The notes under the pieces: model-generated
The model's database searches: none
What the model was told of the DNA's origin: nothing
Seen by the model: only the letters and a program-made list of their open reading frames with translations
NCBI GenBank assembly: GCA_021825365.1
Contig: JAKAHR010000015.1
Location: 1-64,000 of the forward strand
Direction of reading: 5' to 3'
Length of the DNA stretch: 64,000 nucleotides
Source: Nitrospirota bacterium
GTDB taxonomy: Bacteria > Nitrospirota > Thermodesulfovibrionia > Thermodesulfovibrionales > UBA6898
Shown here: positions 1-8,049 of the stretch, in pieces
How positions within the stretch are numbered: position 1 is the first letter of the stretch
Layout: each line of letters starts with the position of its first letter
Translations under genes and position numbers: made by a program

Positions 1-82
1 TCTCCTTGTACTGCTCCTTTGGACTCCCTTTGCTGCTTCCATCGATGCCACTCCTTCCGTTTACCTCAACTTGGAGTGTCAC
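1..82 (-). CDS. Possible 5' fragment of an unidentified gene running off the window edge
   Basis: On the minus strand an open frame begins with GTG at 82 and stays open for 27 codons to the edge. It is preceded by a purine-rich GAGG about 7 bases upstream. The peptide starts MTLQVEVNGRSG and is hydrophilic; I do not recognise it. Base composition here is less GC-rich than in the oxidoreductase that follows. It could be the start of a mobile-element gene or simply chance, and the window edge prevents a decision. Confidence 0.22.
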   Translation of the reverse strand, partial: MTLQVEVNGRSGIDGSSKGSPKEQYKE

Positions 83-1111
83 CCTATTTCCTCATTTCCT
101 TGGTATCATTATCTGGTCGTTAGCGCAAGGATAAGTCTGGTGCTGAACACGCCAATTATTCGCCTCGATGCCGGCAGGAAGGTCGTGACCGGCGCAGACG
201 GCAAGGACTATGGCTACAGCAAACTGCTCCTTGCCACCGGGGGCGGGCCGCGGACGATCTCCATCCCGGGCGGAGACCTGGAGGGGATCTGCTATTACCG
301 CTATCTCGATGATTACCTGAAGGTGCGAAGCGAGGCGGAAGAGGGCAAATCTGCGGTAATCATCGGCGGGGGGTTCATCGGCTCGGAGATCGCTGCCGCC
401 CTTTCCGTAAATAAGGTGAAGGTGTACATGATCTTCCCGGATGCGCATCTTTGCAGCAGGGTCTTGCCGGAAGCCCTGGGGCAGGCGGTCCGGAAGAATT
501 TTGAAGAAAAGGGGATCACCGTGATGGCCGGGGAAAGGCCTGCCTCTTTCTCCAAAAAGGGGAACAGGTTCGTTACCCGCACGGAAGGAGGGGTTGCCGT
601 CGAATCGGACATGCTGATTGTCGGCATCGGCATAGCTCCTGACACGGCGCTGGCAAAACAGGCCGGGCTCGATACGGGCAACGGCATCGTGGTCAATGAA
701 TACCTCCAGACATCTGATCCTGATATCTTTGCAGCCGGGGACAATACCTTCTTCCCTTATAAGGCGCTCGGAAAGAAGACGCGCGTGGAGCACTGGGACA
801 ACGCCCTGAACCAGGGGAAATACGCGGGCGGCAACATGGCGGGCCTTCGTGAGCCCTACCACTATATGCCCTATTTCTTCTCAGACCTCTTCGAATTCGG
901 TTATGAGGCGGTGGGTGAGGTGGACGCAGCTCTTGAGACCTTTGCGGACTGGCAGAAGGAGAACGATACAGGGGTCATCTATTATCTGAAGGATGGCTTT
1001 GTCAGGGGAGTCATGATGTGCAATGTATGGGACAAGGTGGACGCTGCGAGGGCATTGATCCGCGAGGCGAGACCCATGCGTCCTGCTGATCTGCGGGGCA
1101 CCATCCGGTGA
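71..1111 (+). CDS. FAD/NAD(P)-dependent oxidoreductase, N-terminal FAD motif missing
   Basis: Flavin-dependent pyridine nucleotide oxidoreductase of the rubredoxin/ferredoxin-reductase (AIF-like) type. The NAD-binding Rossmann motif GGGFIGSE is near residue 99, the second FAD-contact segment DIFAAGDNTF near 216, and a reductase-type C-terminal domain follows from about 260 (FEFGYEAVGEV). The first FAD-binding GxGxxG region, usually about 60-80 residues in this family, is absent. Recognisable homology begins only near base 148 (TPIIRLDAGRKVV). The only available start is TTG at 71, and the open frame continues back to the window edge with unrelated-looking sequence. The gene is therefore probably broken at its 5' end by an insertion, a rearrangement or an assembly join. 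Its stop lies 10 bases before the pterin dehydratase start, so it probably shares that transcript. Confidence 0.75.
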   Translation: MECHPISSFPWYHYLVVSARISLVLNTPIIRLDAGRKVVTGADGKDYGYSKLLLATGGGPRTISIPGGDLEGICYYRYLDDYLKVRSEAEEGKSAVIIGGGFIGSEIAAALSVNKVKVYMIFPDAHLCSRVLPEALGQAVRKNFEEKGITVMAGERPASFSKKGNRFVTRTEGGVAVESDMLIVGIGIAPDTALAKQAGLDTGNGIVVNEYLQTSDPDIFAAGDNTFFPYKALGKKTRVEHWDNALNQGKYAGGNMAGLREPYHYMPYFFSDLFEFGYEAVGEVDAALETFADWQKENDTGVIYYLKDGFVRGVMMCNVWDKVDAARALIREARPMRPADLRGTIR

Positions 1112-1121
1112 GGAGAGGATG

Positions 1122-1451
1122 ATGACACAAGCAGGCTCTGACGGAGGGCAGCCAACCTCACCCCTGACAAGAGAAGAGGTCGCGGACCTTCTCCGGCGTG
1201 TCCCCGGATGGAAGATGATCGGGAATGCGATTGAACGGGAATTCCGGTTTCCCGATTTCCGCGACGCGATGGTCTTTGTGAATAAGGTTGCCGAGGCTGC
1301 GGAGAGGCAGGAGCATCATCCGGATATCGTCATTTCCTATAACAGGGTGCACCTCGTCCTCACGACGCATAAGGCCGGAGGACTCACGCGCAGGGACTTT
1401 GCCCTGGCCGCGGCGATCGACGAGTTGATCAGGGCGGGTGCTGCCGGATGA
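1122..1451 (+). CDS. Pterin-4a-carbinolamine dehydratase (PCD/DCoH family)
   Basis: Small (about 109 aa) cytosolic protein of the 4a-hydroxytetrahydrobiopterin dehydratase fold, which dehydrates 4a-hydroxypterins. The family active-site signature is complete: AERQEHHPDI with the His-His-Pro core, followed by YNRVHLVLTTHKAGGLT. ATG codons at 1119 and 1122 are both possible; 1122 sits better behind GGAGAGG. The stop overlaps the next start in ATGA. No phenylalanine hydroxylase gene is visible, so the usual recycling partner is not here. The position at the head of a folate operon suggests a pterin or folate role, or a moonlighting one, as inferred for PCD-like proteins elsewhere. Confidence 0.9.
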   Translation: MTQAGSDGGQPTSPLTREEVADLLRRVPGWKMIGNAIEREFRFPDFRDAMVFVNKVAEAAERQEHHPDIVISYNRVHLVLTTHKAGGLTRRDFALAAAIDELIRAGAAG

Positions 1452-2230
1452 TGGCCGTCAGGGCTGAGACATCCCGATCACTGGCCGGCAAGGCCGCCCT
1501 CGTCACCGGGGCCGCCAGGAGGCTCGGACGCGCCGCGGCCCTGGCGCTCGGCGCTGCCGGCGTTCATATCGTCATTCACGACCACCAGACCCTTCACGGC
1601 GATTGCGAACATGTCTGTGAAGAACTGGGGAAACTGGGGGTTAATTCGTGGATCGTCACCGCTGACTTCGAAGACCCCTCTGACTACGCCACCCTGATAG
1701 AGCGCAGTCTCGGTGTCAGCGGCCGGCTGGATATCCTGATCAACAATGCGTCCATCTTTGTCCCCGACACGATCCAGGATGCGGGGTTCACAAGCGCTGT
1801 GCGACACCTGCAGATTAATGCCTGGGCGCCGCTGGTCATCAGCAGGGATTTCTCGCGCCTGGCGAAGAGCGGAAAGATCATCAACGTGCTCGACTCGCGC
1901 GTCTCCGGATATGACTGGAGGCATTTTTCCTATATCCTGAGCAAACTTGCCCTGCGGCTCGTCACGGAGATGACTGCAATTGAATTTGCCCCTGACATAA
2001 GCGTGAACGCGGTGGCGCCGGGTCTGATCCTGCCGCCCCCGGGGAAAGATATCGGCTATCTCGAAGGCCTGGCGAAAACAGTGCCGCTCAATCGCCACGG
2101 CGGGACTCGGGATATCACGGATGCGATGCTCTTCCTCCTGCAGAGCGATTTTATCACCGGCCAGATTATCTATGCTGACGGCGGCCGGCACCTCATGGAG
2201 TATGACGATGGACCGCATACTGATCGCTGA
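1448..2230 (+). CDS. FolM/PTR1-like pteridine reductase (SDR family)
   Basis: Short-chain dehydrogenase of 260 aa. The cofactor motif TGAARRLG (residues 20-27) matches the TGxxxRxG form typical of NADPH-dependent pteridine reductases; the NNAS motif is at 99-102. The usual catalytic Ser is replaced by Asp149, followed 13 residues later by Tyr162 in YILSK (Lys166). Asp, Tyr and Lys with this spacing is the arrangement known from PTR1 (Asp181/Tyr194/Lys198). A dihydropteridine, dihydromonapterin or dihydrofolate reductase activity is therefore more likely than a fatty-acid-type SDR. It overlaps the dehydratase by ATGA and folB by 23 bases, firmly inside the folate operon. Confidence 0.85.
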   Translation: MMAVRAETSRSLAGKAALVTGAARRLGRAAALALGAAGVHIVIHDHQTLHGDCEHVCEELGKLGVNSWIVTADFEDPSDYATLIERSLGVSGRLDILINNASIFVPDTIQDAGFTSAVRHLQINAWAPLVISRDFSRLAKSGKIINVLDSRVSGYDWRHFSYILSKLALRLVTEMTAIEFAPDISVNAVAPGLILPPPGKDIGYLEGLAKTVPLNRHGGTRDITDAMLFLLQSDFITGQIIYADGGRHLMEYDDGPHTDR

Positions 2231-2576
2231 CCTGGGCTTGCGCTGCATCATCGGCGTCAATGAGGATGAGCGGCGCGATAAACAGGATGTGGTGATAAAC
2301 CTGGCGCTCTCGGCTGACCTCTCGACGGCATGCAGGAGCGACCGCTTCGAAGACACGGTCGACTACCGGGCGATCAAGAAGGCGATCGTGGCGCTGGTCG
2401 AAGACTCGCGCTTCTTCCTGATCGAGGCCCTTGCGGGGGCGATAGCGGATCTCTGTCTCAAGTTTCCGGCCGTACGGGAAGTGACGGTCCGCGTTGACAA
2501 GCCCCTTGCACTGCGGTTCGCGCGGAGTGTTGCGGTCGAGATCGTCCGGAAGCGAAAGGATTCACCCGATTCATGA
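2208..2576 (+). CDS. folB: Dihydroneopterin aldolase
   Basis: Converts 7,8-dihydroneopterin to 6-hydroxymethyl-dihydropterin plus glycolaldehyde in folate synthesis. The 122-aa length is typical. Family residues are present: Glu in IIGVNEDER (substrate pterin contact), Tyr in DTVDYRAI and catalytic Lys in VRVDKPLAL. The ATG at 2208 is chosen because GGAG at 2197-2200 gives normal spacing; an in-frame ATG at 2202 is too close. It overlaps the preceding reductase, which implies translational coupling. The product feeds FolK, encoded just downstream. Confidence 0.93.
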   Translation: MDRILIADLGLRCIIGVNEDERRDKQDVVINLALSADLSTACRSDRFEDTVDYRAIKKAIVALVEDSRFFLIEALAGAIADLCLKFPAVREVTVRVDKPLALRFARSVAVEIVRKRKDSPDS

Positions 2577-2654
2577 CGCCATGGCGGGAAGACAGGCGGA
2601 TAATGCGTCGCGTCTTCGTCATCTCAACCGGCCTGGATCGGGAGTGCTGAGAGG

Positions 2655-3185
2655 ATGGTCCGGGCTTACCTGAGTATCGGGTCGAACCTGGAACCGGCTG
2701 AAAACGTCAGAAAGGCGCTTCTGCTTTTGTGCACGCACGTTCGCATCACGGGTCTGTCTACCGTGTACCGAACGCCTGCCGAGGGCAGGCCCGAACAGCC
2801 GGACTACTATAACTGCGTCGCGGGCATCGAAACGGACATCCCGCCCCTGGAGTTCAAGCTGTCGGTGCTGAGGGCGATAGAAGGGGAACTCGGACGCAGC
2901 CGGACGGATGACAGGTTCGCGGCGCGCCCCATAGACCTCGACCTCATCCTCTACGGAGATATGATCATGAAGACGCCCGACCTCGAGCTTCCGGACCCGC
3001 AGATACTGAGGAGGGCCTTTGTCGCGGTCCCCCTTCAGGAACTGTCGCCTCATCTCGTGCTGCCGGGATCAGGCCGGCGCATCGGGGAGGTGGCGGCGCA
3101 ATCCGTCGGGGAGATGATGCCTCTTGAAGGCTATACAAAACAATTGCGAGAGGAGTTGCGCGGGCATGAACACAAAACGTGTTGA
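2655..3185 (+). CDS. folK: 6-hydroxymethyl-7,8-dihydropterin pyrophosphokinase
   Basis: HPPK, 176 aa, transfers pyrophosphate from ATP to hydroxymethyl-dihydropterin. It starts AYLSIGSNL as is usual for the family. The metal/ATP signature [15 protein letters not shown] is intact with its paired Asp residues. GGAG/AGAGG-like purines precede ATG 2655. It follows folB by 78 bases and overlaps folE by 20. No dihydropteroate synthase (folP) lies in the window, so the next step of the pathway is encoded elsewhere. Confidence 0.95.
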   Translation: MVRAYLSIGSNLEPAENVRKALLLLCTHVRITGLSTVYRTPAEGRPEQPDYYNCVAGIETDIPPLEFKLSVLRAIEGELGRSRTDDRFAARPIDLDLILYGDMIMKTPDLELPDPQILRRAFVAVPLQELSPHLVLPGSGRRIGEVAAQSVGEMMPLEGYTKQLREELRGHEHKTC

Positions 3186-3732
3186 AGATCTGGTCAGGGA
3201 ACTGCTTCAGGAGATAGGGGAAGACCCGCAGCGGGAGGGGCTGCAGATGACCCCCCAGAGGATCGCCAAGGCCCTGGGTTTTCTCACCTCCGGGTATGGC
3301 CAGGATGCCGAGTCCCTGATCCACGGCGCATGCTTCTCGCAGACGACGACGAGTATGATCGTGTTGCGCGACATCGAGGTCTACAGCATGTGCGAACACC
3401 ACATGCTGCCCTTCTTCGGCAGGTGCCACATCGGTTATATCCCCCGCGGCACGGTCTTCGGGGTGAGCAAGCTTGCACGACTGGTCGACATGTACGCACG
3501 AAGGCTGCAGATCCAGGAGAGGCTGACGGAACAGATAGCCTATGCCATCCACGACTCGATCAAGGCGGACGGGGTGGGGGTCATGATAGAGGCGCGCCAC
3601 CTCTGCATGATGATGCGCGGGGTCGAGAAGCAGAATTCAATGATGGTGACCTCATCCCTTCTGGGTGTCTTTCGCAGCAATCCGGCAACGCGGCATGAAT
3701 TCCTGTCACTTGTCGGAAGGCCCGTGGAGTAG
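3166..3732 (+). CDS. folE: GTP cyclohydrolase I (type IA)
   Basis: Zn-dependent enzyme making 7,8-dihydroneopterin triphosphate from GTP, the first step of the pathway in this operon. It is 188 aa. The zinc ligands are the Cys and His of [11 protein letters not shown] and the later Cys of HLCMMMRG, so it is the canonical FolE type and not FolE2. ATG 3166 has GAGAGGAG upstream. A further in-frame start at 3124 would add 14 unrelated residues inside folK. It is the last gene of the operon, which here lacks folA and folP. Confidence 0.95.
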   Translation: MNTKRVEDLVRELLQEIGEDPQREGLQMTPQRIAKALGFLTSGYGQDAESLIHGACFSQTTTSMIVLRDIEVYSMCEHHMLPFFGRCHIGYIPRGTVFGVSKLARLVDMYARRLQIQERLTEQIAYAIHDSIKADGVGVMIEARHLCMMMRGVEKQNSMMVTSSLLGVFRSNPATRHEFLSLVGRPVE

Positions 3733-3752
3733 GCCGGGACGGAAGAGGCGAC

Positions 3753-4121
3753 TCAGGGGATCAGCTTGCGGCAGATCTTCTCGCCATATTCGGACAGGGA
3801 GTCGAGGTCAAGGGGCCGTTTTCTCATCTCATTGAGTTTCAGCAGTTTGAAGTTCAGCTCCCGTATCTTCCTGATCCTCTCCCGGTCGTCGTCGATGGTG
3901 GCGATAAGGTCCCGCAGGCTGATCACCTCTTTTCTCAACTCCAGCTCAGGGGGCACGCACCCGGCGTTCCTGAGCACGCGGTAGGCGATCCTCAGGTCCT
4001 CCGGTATCCATGACTCATCTTCGAGGGCGAGGGGCCTGAACATGCCGTCGAGATTGTCGAACTCGCCGTTTTCCATCGCCTCGCGTATGCGCTGCTCGGC
4101 TATGCGGGAGAAGACGTTCAT
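3753..4121 (-). CDS. DUF1992 (DnaJC28-like conserved domain) protein
   Basis: Small (122 aa) soluble protein matching the DUF1992/DNAJC28-like domain: an N-terminal AEQRIREAMENGEFDNL helix motif, then RIAYRVLRNAGCVPPELELRKEV and a charged helical C-terminus. Its molecular function is not established. ATG 4121 is used; the earlier TTG at 4130 would overlap the upstream gene. It is the last gene of the zinc-transporter operon, 5 bases after the znuB stop, so it is probably co-transcribed. It converges on folE. Confidence 0.8.
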   Translation of the reverse strand: MNVFSRIAEQRIREAMENGEFDNLDGMFRPLALEDESWIPEDLRIAYRVLRNAGCVPPELELRKEVISLRDLIATIDDDRERIRKIRELNFKLLKLNEMRKRPLDLDSLSEYGEKICRKLIP

Positions 4122-4126
4122 GGTCC

Positions 4127-4927
4127 TCAAGCCCTCTTCTTCAGGATCAGGGGTACGAAGAAGAGCACGGCGGCGGTGAGCACGATCCCCGCGCCGGGCG
4201 CCATGTCGTATTCATATGAGACGACGAGGCCGATGAGCACCGAGGCGAGTCCGGCCATGCACGAGATGGCGATCATGGCGCGGAGCCCCCGCGCGAAGAG
4301 GCGGGCGATCGCCCCGGGGATGACGAGCAGCGCGGATACCATGATAATCCCCACGATGCGGATCGAGACGACGATCGTCACGGACAATGCCACCAGAAAG
4401 ACGATGTTGAGAAGGTCAACCCTGATGCCGCTCACCCTCGCCAGTTCCTCGTTGTACGTGATGAGAAAAAGCTCTTTCAGAAAGGCCATGATAAAGCCGG
4501 ACACCGCGATCGAGACCACCAGAGTGAGGACGATCTCTTCCGGCGTGATGGCGAGGATGTTGCCGAAGAGATATCCGAAGAGATCAACGTTGTAGGTCCT
4601 TGACAGGCTCAGCAGGGCGATGCCGATCGCCATGGACAGGGAATAAAAGATCCCGATCGAGACGTCCTCGGATATCCTTCCCCTGCGCACCGTGAAATCG
4701 ATCCCGATCGCGACCGCCACGGAATACAGGATAGCGGTGAACAGCGGATTGGCGCCCGCAAAGAAACCGATCGCAACGCCGCCAAAGGCCGCGTGAGAGA
4801 TGCCCGCGCCGATGAAGGACATCTTCCTGAGCACGACGAAGGCCGAGATGACGCCGGTGAGGACGCTCACGAGGATCCCGGCCGCAAAGGCCTTCTGCAT
4901 AAAGGGTGAGCCGAGCGCCTCAATCAT
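4127..4927 (-). CDS. znuB: Zinc/manganese-type ABC transporter permease
   Basis: Inner-membrane permease of the ABC-3 family (266 aa) with about eight hydrophobic segments. The cytoplasmic coupling segment FIGAGISHAAFGGVAIG is characteristic of ZnuB/MntB/TroC permeases. The start is ATG 4927, one base after the ATPase stop; upstream in-frame codons would only extend into znuC. With the solute-binding protein and ATPase it forms a complete metal uptake system. Zinc is the likeliest substrate because of the histidine-rich loop in the binding protein, but manganese cannot be excluded. Confidence 0.9.
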   Translation of the reverse strand: MIEALGSPFMQKAFAAGILVSVLTGVISAFVVLRKMSFIGAGISHAAFGGVAIGFFAGANPLFTAILYSVAVAIGIDFTVRRGRISEDVSIGIFYSLSMAIGIALLSLSRTYNVDLFGYLFGNILAITPEEIVLTLVVSIAVSGFIMAFLKELFLITYNEELARVSGIRVDLLNIVFLVALSVTIVVSIRIVGIIMVSALLVIPGAIARLFARGLRAMIAISCMAGLASVLIGLVVSYEYDMAPGAGIVLTAAVLFFVPLILKKRA

Positions 4928-4928
4928 C

Positions 4929-5702
4929 TCAGCGCAGCCTTTCGCATTTCTCGCAAACGTCGGAATGCAGCAGCAGGTCGACGTTCTTGCCGTAGAGGGA
5001 GGTGAGGACCTTTTCATTGAGAGCGCCCAGGGGGTTCCCGTGATAGTACAGATTGATATTGAGGCAGGCGATCTCGTCGACGTAAGTGGTGACCGTGCCG
5101 ATGTCGTGGGAGACCATCAGGATCGTCAGGTTCATCTTCTTCTGGAGGCCTTTGAGCAGATGGTAGAAATCCTCCTGGCCGACGACGTCGATGCCGGTAC
5201 TCGGTTCGTCCAGGATCAGCACGCGTGGGTCGCCTGCCAGGGCGCGTGCGATCGATACCCGCTGCTGTTGTCCGCCGGAGAGATGGGTGTACTGGGCGTC
5301 CTTGAGGTCTTCCACTCCCATGACGGCGAGGCTGCGGAGCGCCTTGTCCATGTCCTTTTTGCCCGGCCACCGGAAAAGACCTGCCGCATGGTATCTCCCC
5401 ATGAGGACGATATCCTTGACAGAGGCGGGGAACCCCGGATCAATATTCTGGTGCTGGGGGAGATATCCGAACGCCCCGTCCCTCACCAGGTGTTCCTCGG
5501 GAGATCTGCCGAAGACCCTGATGCTGCCGGATGCGGGCCGAACGAGGCCGAGGATCGCCCTGACGAGGGTGGTCTTGCCGCCCGCGTTGGGTCCGACGAT
5601 GCCGAGGAACAGGCCCTCTTCCAGGGTGAAGGAGACGTTCTTGAGGACCTCTTTGTCCTTTATCCTGACCGTCAGGTTCTCTATCGCCACCGCGATGCTC
5701 AT
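4929..5702 (-). CDS. znuC: Zinc-type ABC transporter ATP-binding protein
   Basis: Cytoplasmic ATPase of 257 aa energising the ZnuB permease. Walker A reads GPNAGGKTT (Ala where Ser is commoner), the signature is LSGGQQQR, Walker B is VLILDEPST and the H-loop is MVSHD. The C-terminus ends with CEKC, a small cysteine pair that might bind metal (inference). The start overlaps the znuA stop by ATGA, and the gene ends one base before znuB begins. Confidence 0.92.
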   Translation of the reverse strand: MSIAVAIENLTVRIKDKEVLKNVSFTLEEGLFLGIVGPNAGGKTTLVRAILGLVRPASGSIRVFGRSPEEHLVRDGAFGYLPQHQNIDPGFPASVKDIVLMGRYHAAGLFRWPGKKDMDKALRSLAVMGVEDLKDAQYTHLSGGQQQRVSIARALAGDPRVLILDEPSTGIDVVGQEDFYHLLKGLQKKMNLTILMVSHDIGTVTTYVDEIACLNINLYYHGNPLGALNEKVLTSLYGKNVDLLLHSDVCEKCERLR

Positions 5703-6604
5703 CTCATCGCCTTTTCCATCATCGAGACGTTATACCGCATGAGATCGATGTACGTCTCCCGGCCCTTCAGCCCGCCCTCGGGGTCGAGGAAGAGCACGCG
5801 GCCATCCCCTTCGCGCGCGATCGCCTCCGCGACCTTCGCATTGAACTGAGGCTCCGCAAAGACGACCCGGGTCTTCATCTTCCGTACGGCGGCAAGGATC
5901 CTGCCGATATGTTTTGGCGAGGGCTCCTTGCCCGGGCTTTCTTCGATCACGCCGGCTACGGTGAGGCCGTACCGGCGGGAGAAATAGTTCCAGGCCGAAT
6001 GGAAGGTCACATACTCCTTCTGTCTGAAGGAAGCGACGCGTCCGGCGATTTCGCGGTCAAGGGCAACAAGCCTGTCGCGGTATGCGGCGGCATTTTTTCT
6101 GTACAGGGAGGCGTTGGCTGCATCGGCAGCAACAAGGGCGTCTTCGATCCTGGTCAAAACGGACAGGCAGAGGACGGGATCGAGCCAGTAGTGGGGGTCT
6201 GCACCCCCCTGTTCCCCGTGATCATGATTATGGCCGGCGTAGCGAATAAGGTCTATCCCTTCCGAACAATCTACCACGAGGATATTCCTGTTCGCCGATG
6301 CGATGAGCTTATCGGCCCAGAATTCAAGGCCGGCCCCGATCTTGATGAATATGCGGCCACGGGAAATTTCCTGCATCACCCGGGGAGAGGGCTCGAAGGT
6401 GTGCGGGCTCGCGCCGGCCGGGAGCAGAAGCACCACGTCGACCTTGTCGCCCCCTACCTGGCGCGCGAAGTCGGCAAGCGGCGGAATGCTCACCACCACC
6501 TTTACCTTCTGTTGCGCTGCTGAGACGAAGGCGGGCGATACGAAAGCGAATATGAACGCCAGTAGGAGGATCACCCTTGCGGGTTTTCCCTGCATCGAAA
6601 TCAT
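5699..6604 (-). CDS. znuA: Zinc ABC transporter substrate-binding protein
   Basis: Periplasmic metal-binding protein of the cluster A-I (ZnuA/TroA) family, about 301 aa. A signal peptide (ARVILLLAFIFAFVSPAFVSA) is followed by metal ligands in SPHTFEP, DPHYWLDP, FHSAWNYF and LDPEGG. A His/Asp-rich loop (GHNHDHGEQGG) precedes the second ligand, as in zinc-specific members. ATG 6604 is chosen; ATG 6595 is also possible, and neither has a Shine-Dalgarno site. A -10 hexamer ends 7 bases before 6604, so the mRNA may be leaderless. It is the first gene of the uptake operon. Confidence 0.9.
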   Translation of the reverse strand: MISMQGKPARVILLLAFIFAFVSPAFVSAAQQKVKVVVSIPPLADFARQVGGDKVDVVLLLPAGASPHTFEPSPRVMQEISRGRIFIKIGAGLEFWADKLIASANRNILVVDCSEGIDLIRYAGHNHDHGEQGGADPHYWLDPVLCLSVLTRIEDALVAADAANASLYRKNAAAYRDRLVALDREIAGRVASFRQKEYVTFHSAWNYFSRRYGLTVAGVIEESPGKEPSPKHIGRILAAVRKMKTRVVFAEPQFNAKVAEAIAREGDGRVLFLDPEGGLKGRETYIDLMRYNVSMMEKAMR

Positions 6605-6610
6605 GATAGA

Positions 6611-6640
6611 GTTTATAGCATAAACAACTCTCATTTGCAA
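6611..6640 (-). promoter_or_regulatory. znuA promoter with overlapping dyad operator
   Basis: Read on the minus strand, TTGCAA (6635-6640) and TATAAA (6612-6617) are separated by 17 bases, a good sigma-70 match. A perfect 6-3-6 inverted repeat, GTTTAT-agc-ATAAAC (6611-6625), covers the -10 box. That is where a Fur/Zur-family or DtxR-family repressor would act; which one is not visible. The predicted transcript start falls at or next to the znuA start codon. Confidence 0.55.
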
Positions 6641-6803
6641 ATAACCATGGGGTTGCAGACTGATGAGGTCGGGCATGGATAGAAAGCACCCATAAGGCGG
6701 AAGTATCAATTACGATCACGCATACCGGGGACATAACAGCGGGTAAACTTTTCGACGGTGAAGGGACCTTTTTGCATGAACGACGCAGTAGAATAAAAAG
6801 ATC

Positions 6804-8012
6804 ATGAAAGCAAAGCGGTTTTCCGCACTCAGCCACCGGGACTTCAGACTCTTCTGGTTCGGGCAGCTCATCTCCCTGTCAGGGACATGGATGCAGTCCG
6901 TCGCCCAGGGATGGCTCGTTTACAGCCTGACGAAGTCGCCCTTTTATCTGGGCGTTGTCGCTGCGTCGGCATCGCTGCCCGTGCTCCTGTTTACCTTTGT
7001 CGGCGGCGTGATCGCCGACCGGTATCCGAAGCGGACCCTCCTGCTCCTGACGCAGACGCTTTCGATCTTCCCGGCCCTCATCCTGGGCATCCTCACCAGC
7101 CTCGGCGTTATCACCGTCTGGCAGGTCGCCCTGCTCGCCGCGTTCCTCGGCACGATCAACGCGGTGGATATACCGACCCGCCAGTCCTTCCTCATCGAGA
7201 TGGTCGGCAGGGGGCATATCGTCAACGCCATCGCCCTCAACTCGGCCGCATTCAACGGGTCCCGCATTATAGGGCCGGTCATCGCCGGTCTTTCGATAAC
7301 CTATTTGGGAATGCCGGCCTGTTTCTTCATCAACGCGGCGAGCTTCATCGCCGTCATCATCGCCCTATGGATGATGGAAACGAGGGGCGAAAGGAAGGCG
7401 TCCTCGGAGGGGGTGATACGGGACGTCCTGCGCGGGGTGGAGTTTATCCGTTCGCATGATGAGATTACCCGTGTCATCATCCTGATCGCCATATTCAGTC
7501 TTGTCGGCATCCCCTATATCAATCTCCTTCCCGTCTTCAGCGCGGAGGTCTTCCACGCCGGGCCGCGCGGGCTCGGATTTCTTGTCGGCGCATCCGGTAT
7601 CGGCGCGCTTACCGCGGCCCTCGGCATCGCCGTTGCGGGTGATGTCGAAAATAAATCGCGGTTCATGTCGGCGGCTGCCCTGTGTTTCTCTTTCGCCCTG
7701 CTCGTCTTCTCGATCTCGAAGCTTTTCTGGCTTTCCCTTATCGTCATCATGGCGGGAGGCTGGGGGATGGTGAGCTACCTTGCGGTCGCCAACAGCTATA
7801 TCCAGGTCTCCGTGCCGGATGAGCTGCGGGGGAGGGTGATGAGCGTCTATTCGTTCGTCTTCCTCGGCATCGCGCCGATCGGCAATGCGATCATGGGGCT
7901 TGTGGCCGACGTGCTCGGCACGACCAGGGCCGTCGGCCTCGGCGCGGTCATCTGCATCCTCGCCTCAGCGGTCTTCTGGCAGAAGCGGCCTGCCGGCGCA
8001 AAGGTCCTGTAG
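6804..8012 (+). CDS. MFS transporter, EntS/MFS_3-like
   Basis: Major facilitator superfamily protein, 402 aa, about 12 membrane segments, inner membrane. The N-terminus (RDFRLFWFGQLISLSGTWMQ), the loop-2/3 motif GGVIADRYPKR and VDIPTRQSF in the sixth-helix region fit the MFS_3 (DUF894) group that includes enterobactin exporter-like proteins. The substrate is unknown. It is divergent from znuA with a 199-base gap. A TAGAAT hexamer ends 9 bases before ATG 6804. No siderophore biosynthesis genes are present, so metal or siderophore export is speculative. Confidence 0.8.
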   Translation: MKAKRFSALSHRDFRLFWFGQLISLSGTWMQSVAQGWLVYSLTKSPFYLGVVAASASLPVLLFTFVGGVIADRYPKRTLLLLTQTLSIFPALILGILTSLGVITVWQVALLAAFLGTINAVDIPTRQSFLIEMVGRGHIVNAIALNSAAFNGSRIIGPVIAGLSITYLGMPACFFINAASFIAVIIALWMMETRGERKASSEGVIRDVLRGVEFIRSHDEITRVIILIAIFSLVGIPYINLLPVFSAEVFHAGPRGLGFLVGASGIGALTAALGIAVAGDVENKSRFMSAAALCFSFALLVFSISKLFWLSLIVIMAGGWGMVSYLAVANSYIQVSVPDELRGRVMSVYSFVFLGIAPIGNAIMGLVADVLGTTRAVGLGAVICILASAVFWQKRPAGAKVL

Positions 8013-8036
8013 TCGCCTCTTTCGGGAAGGAAGAGA

Positions 8037-8042
8037 TATAAT
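8037..8042 (+). promoter_or_regulatory. -10 hexamer abutting tsaB
   Basis: TATAAT lies 7 bases before the tsaB ATG at 8050, which places transcription start at or beside the start codon. No convincing -35 box is seen 16-19 bases upstream. Confidence 0.4.
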
Positions 8043-8049
8043 AGACCCT

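Noticed and set aside
1478-2356. Long open frame on the minus strand opposite the FolM-like gene
   Set aside because: Its peptide has no recognisable domain, while the plus strand carries a complete SDR and folB with correct motifs and overlaps; the frame is a high-GC shadow.
4800-5849. Plus-strand frame of 349 codons opposite znuC
   Set aside because: Mirrors the ABC ATPase gene; no family motifs of its own.
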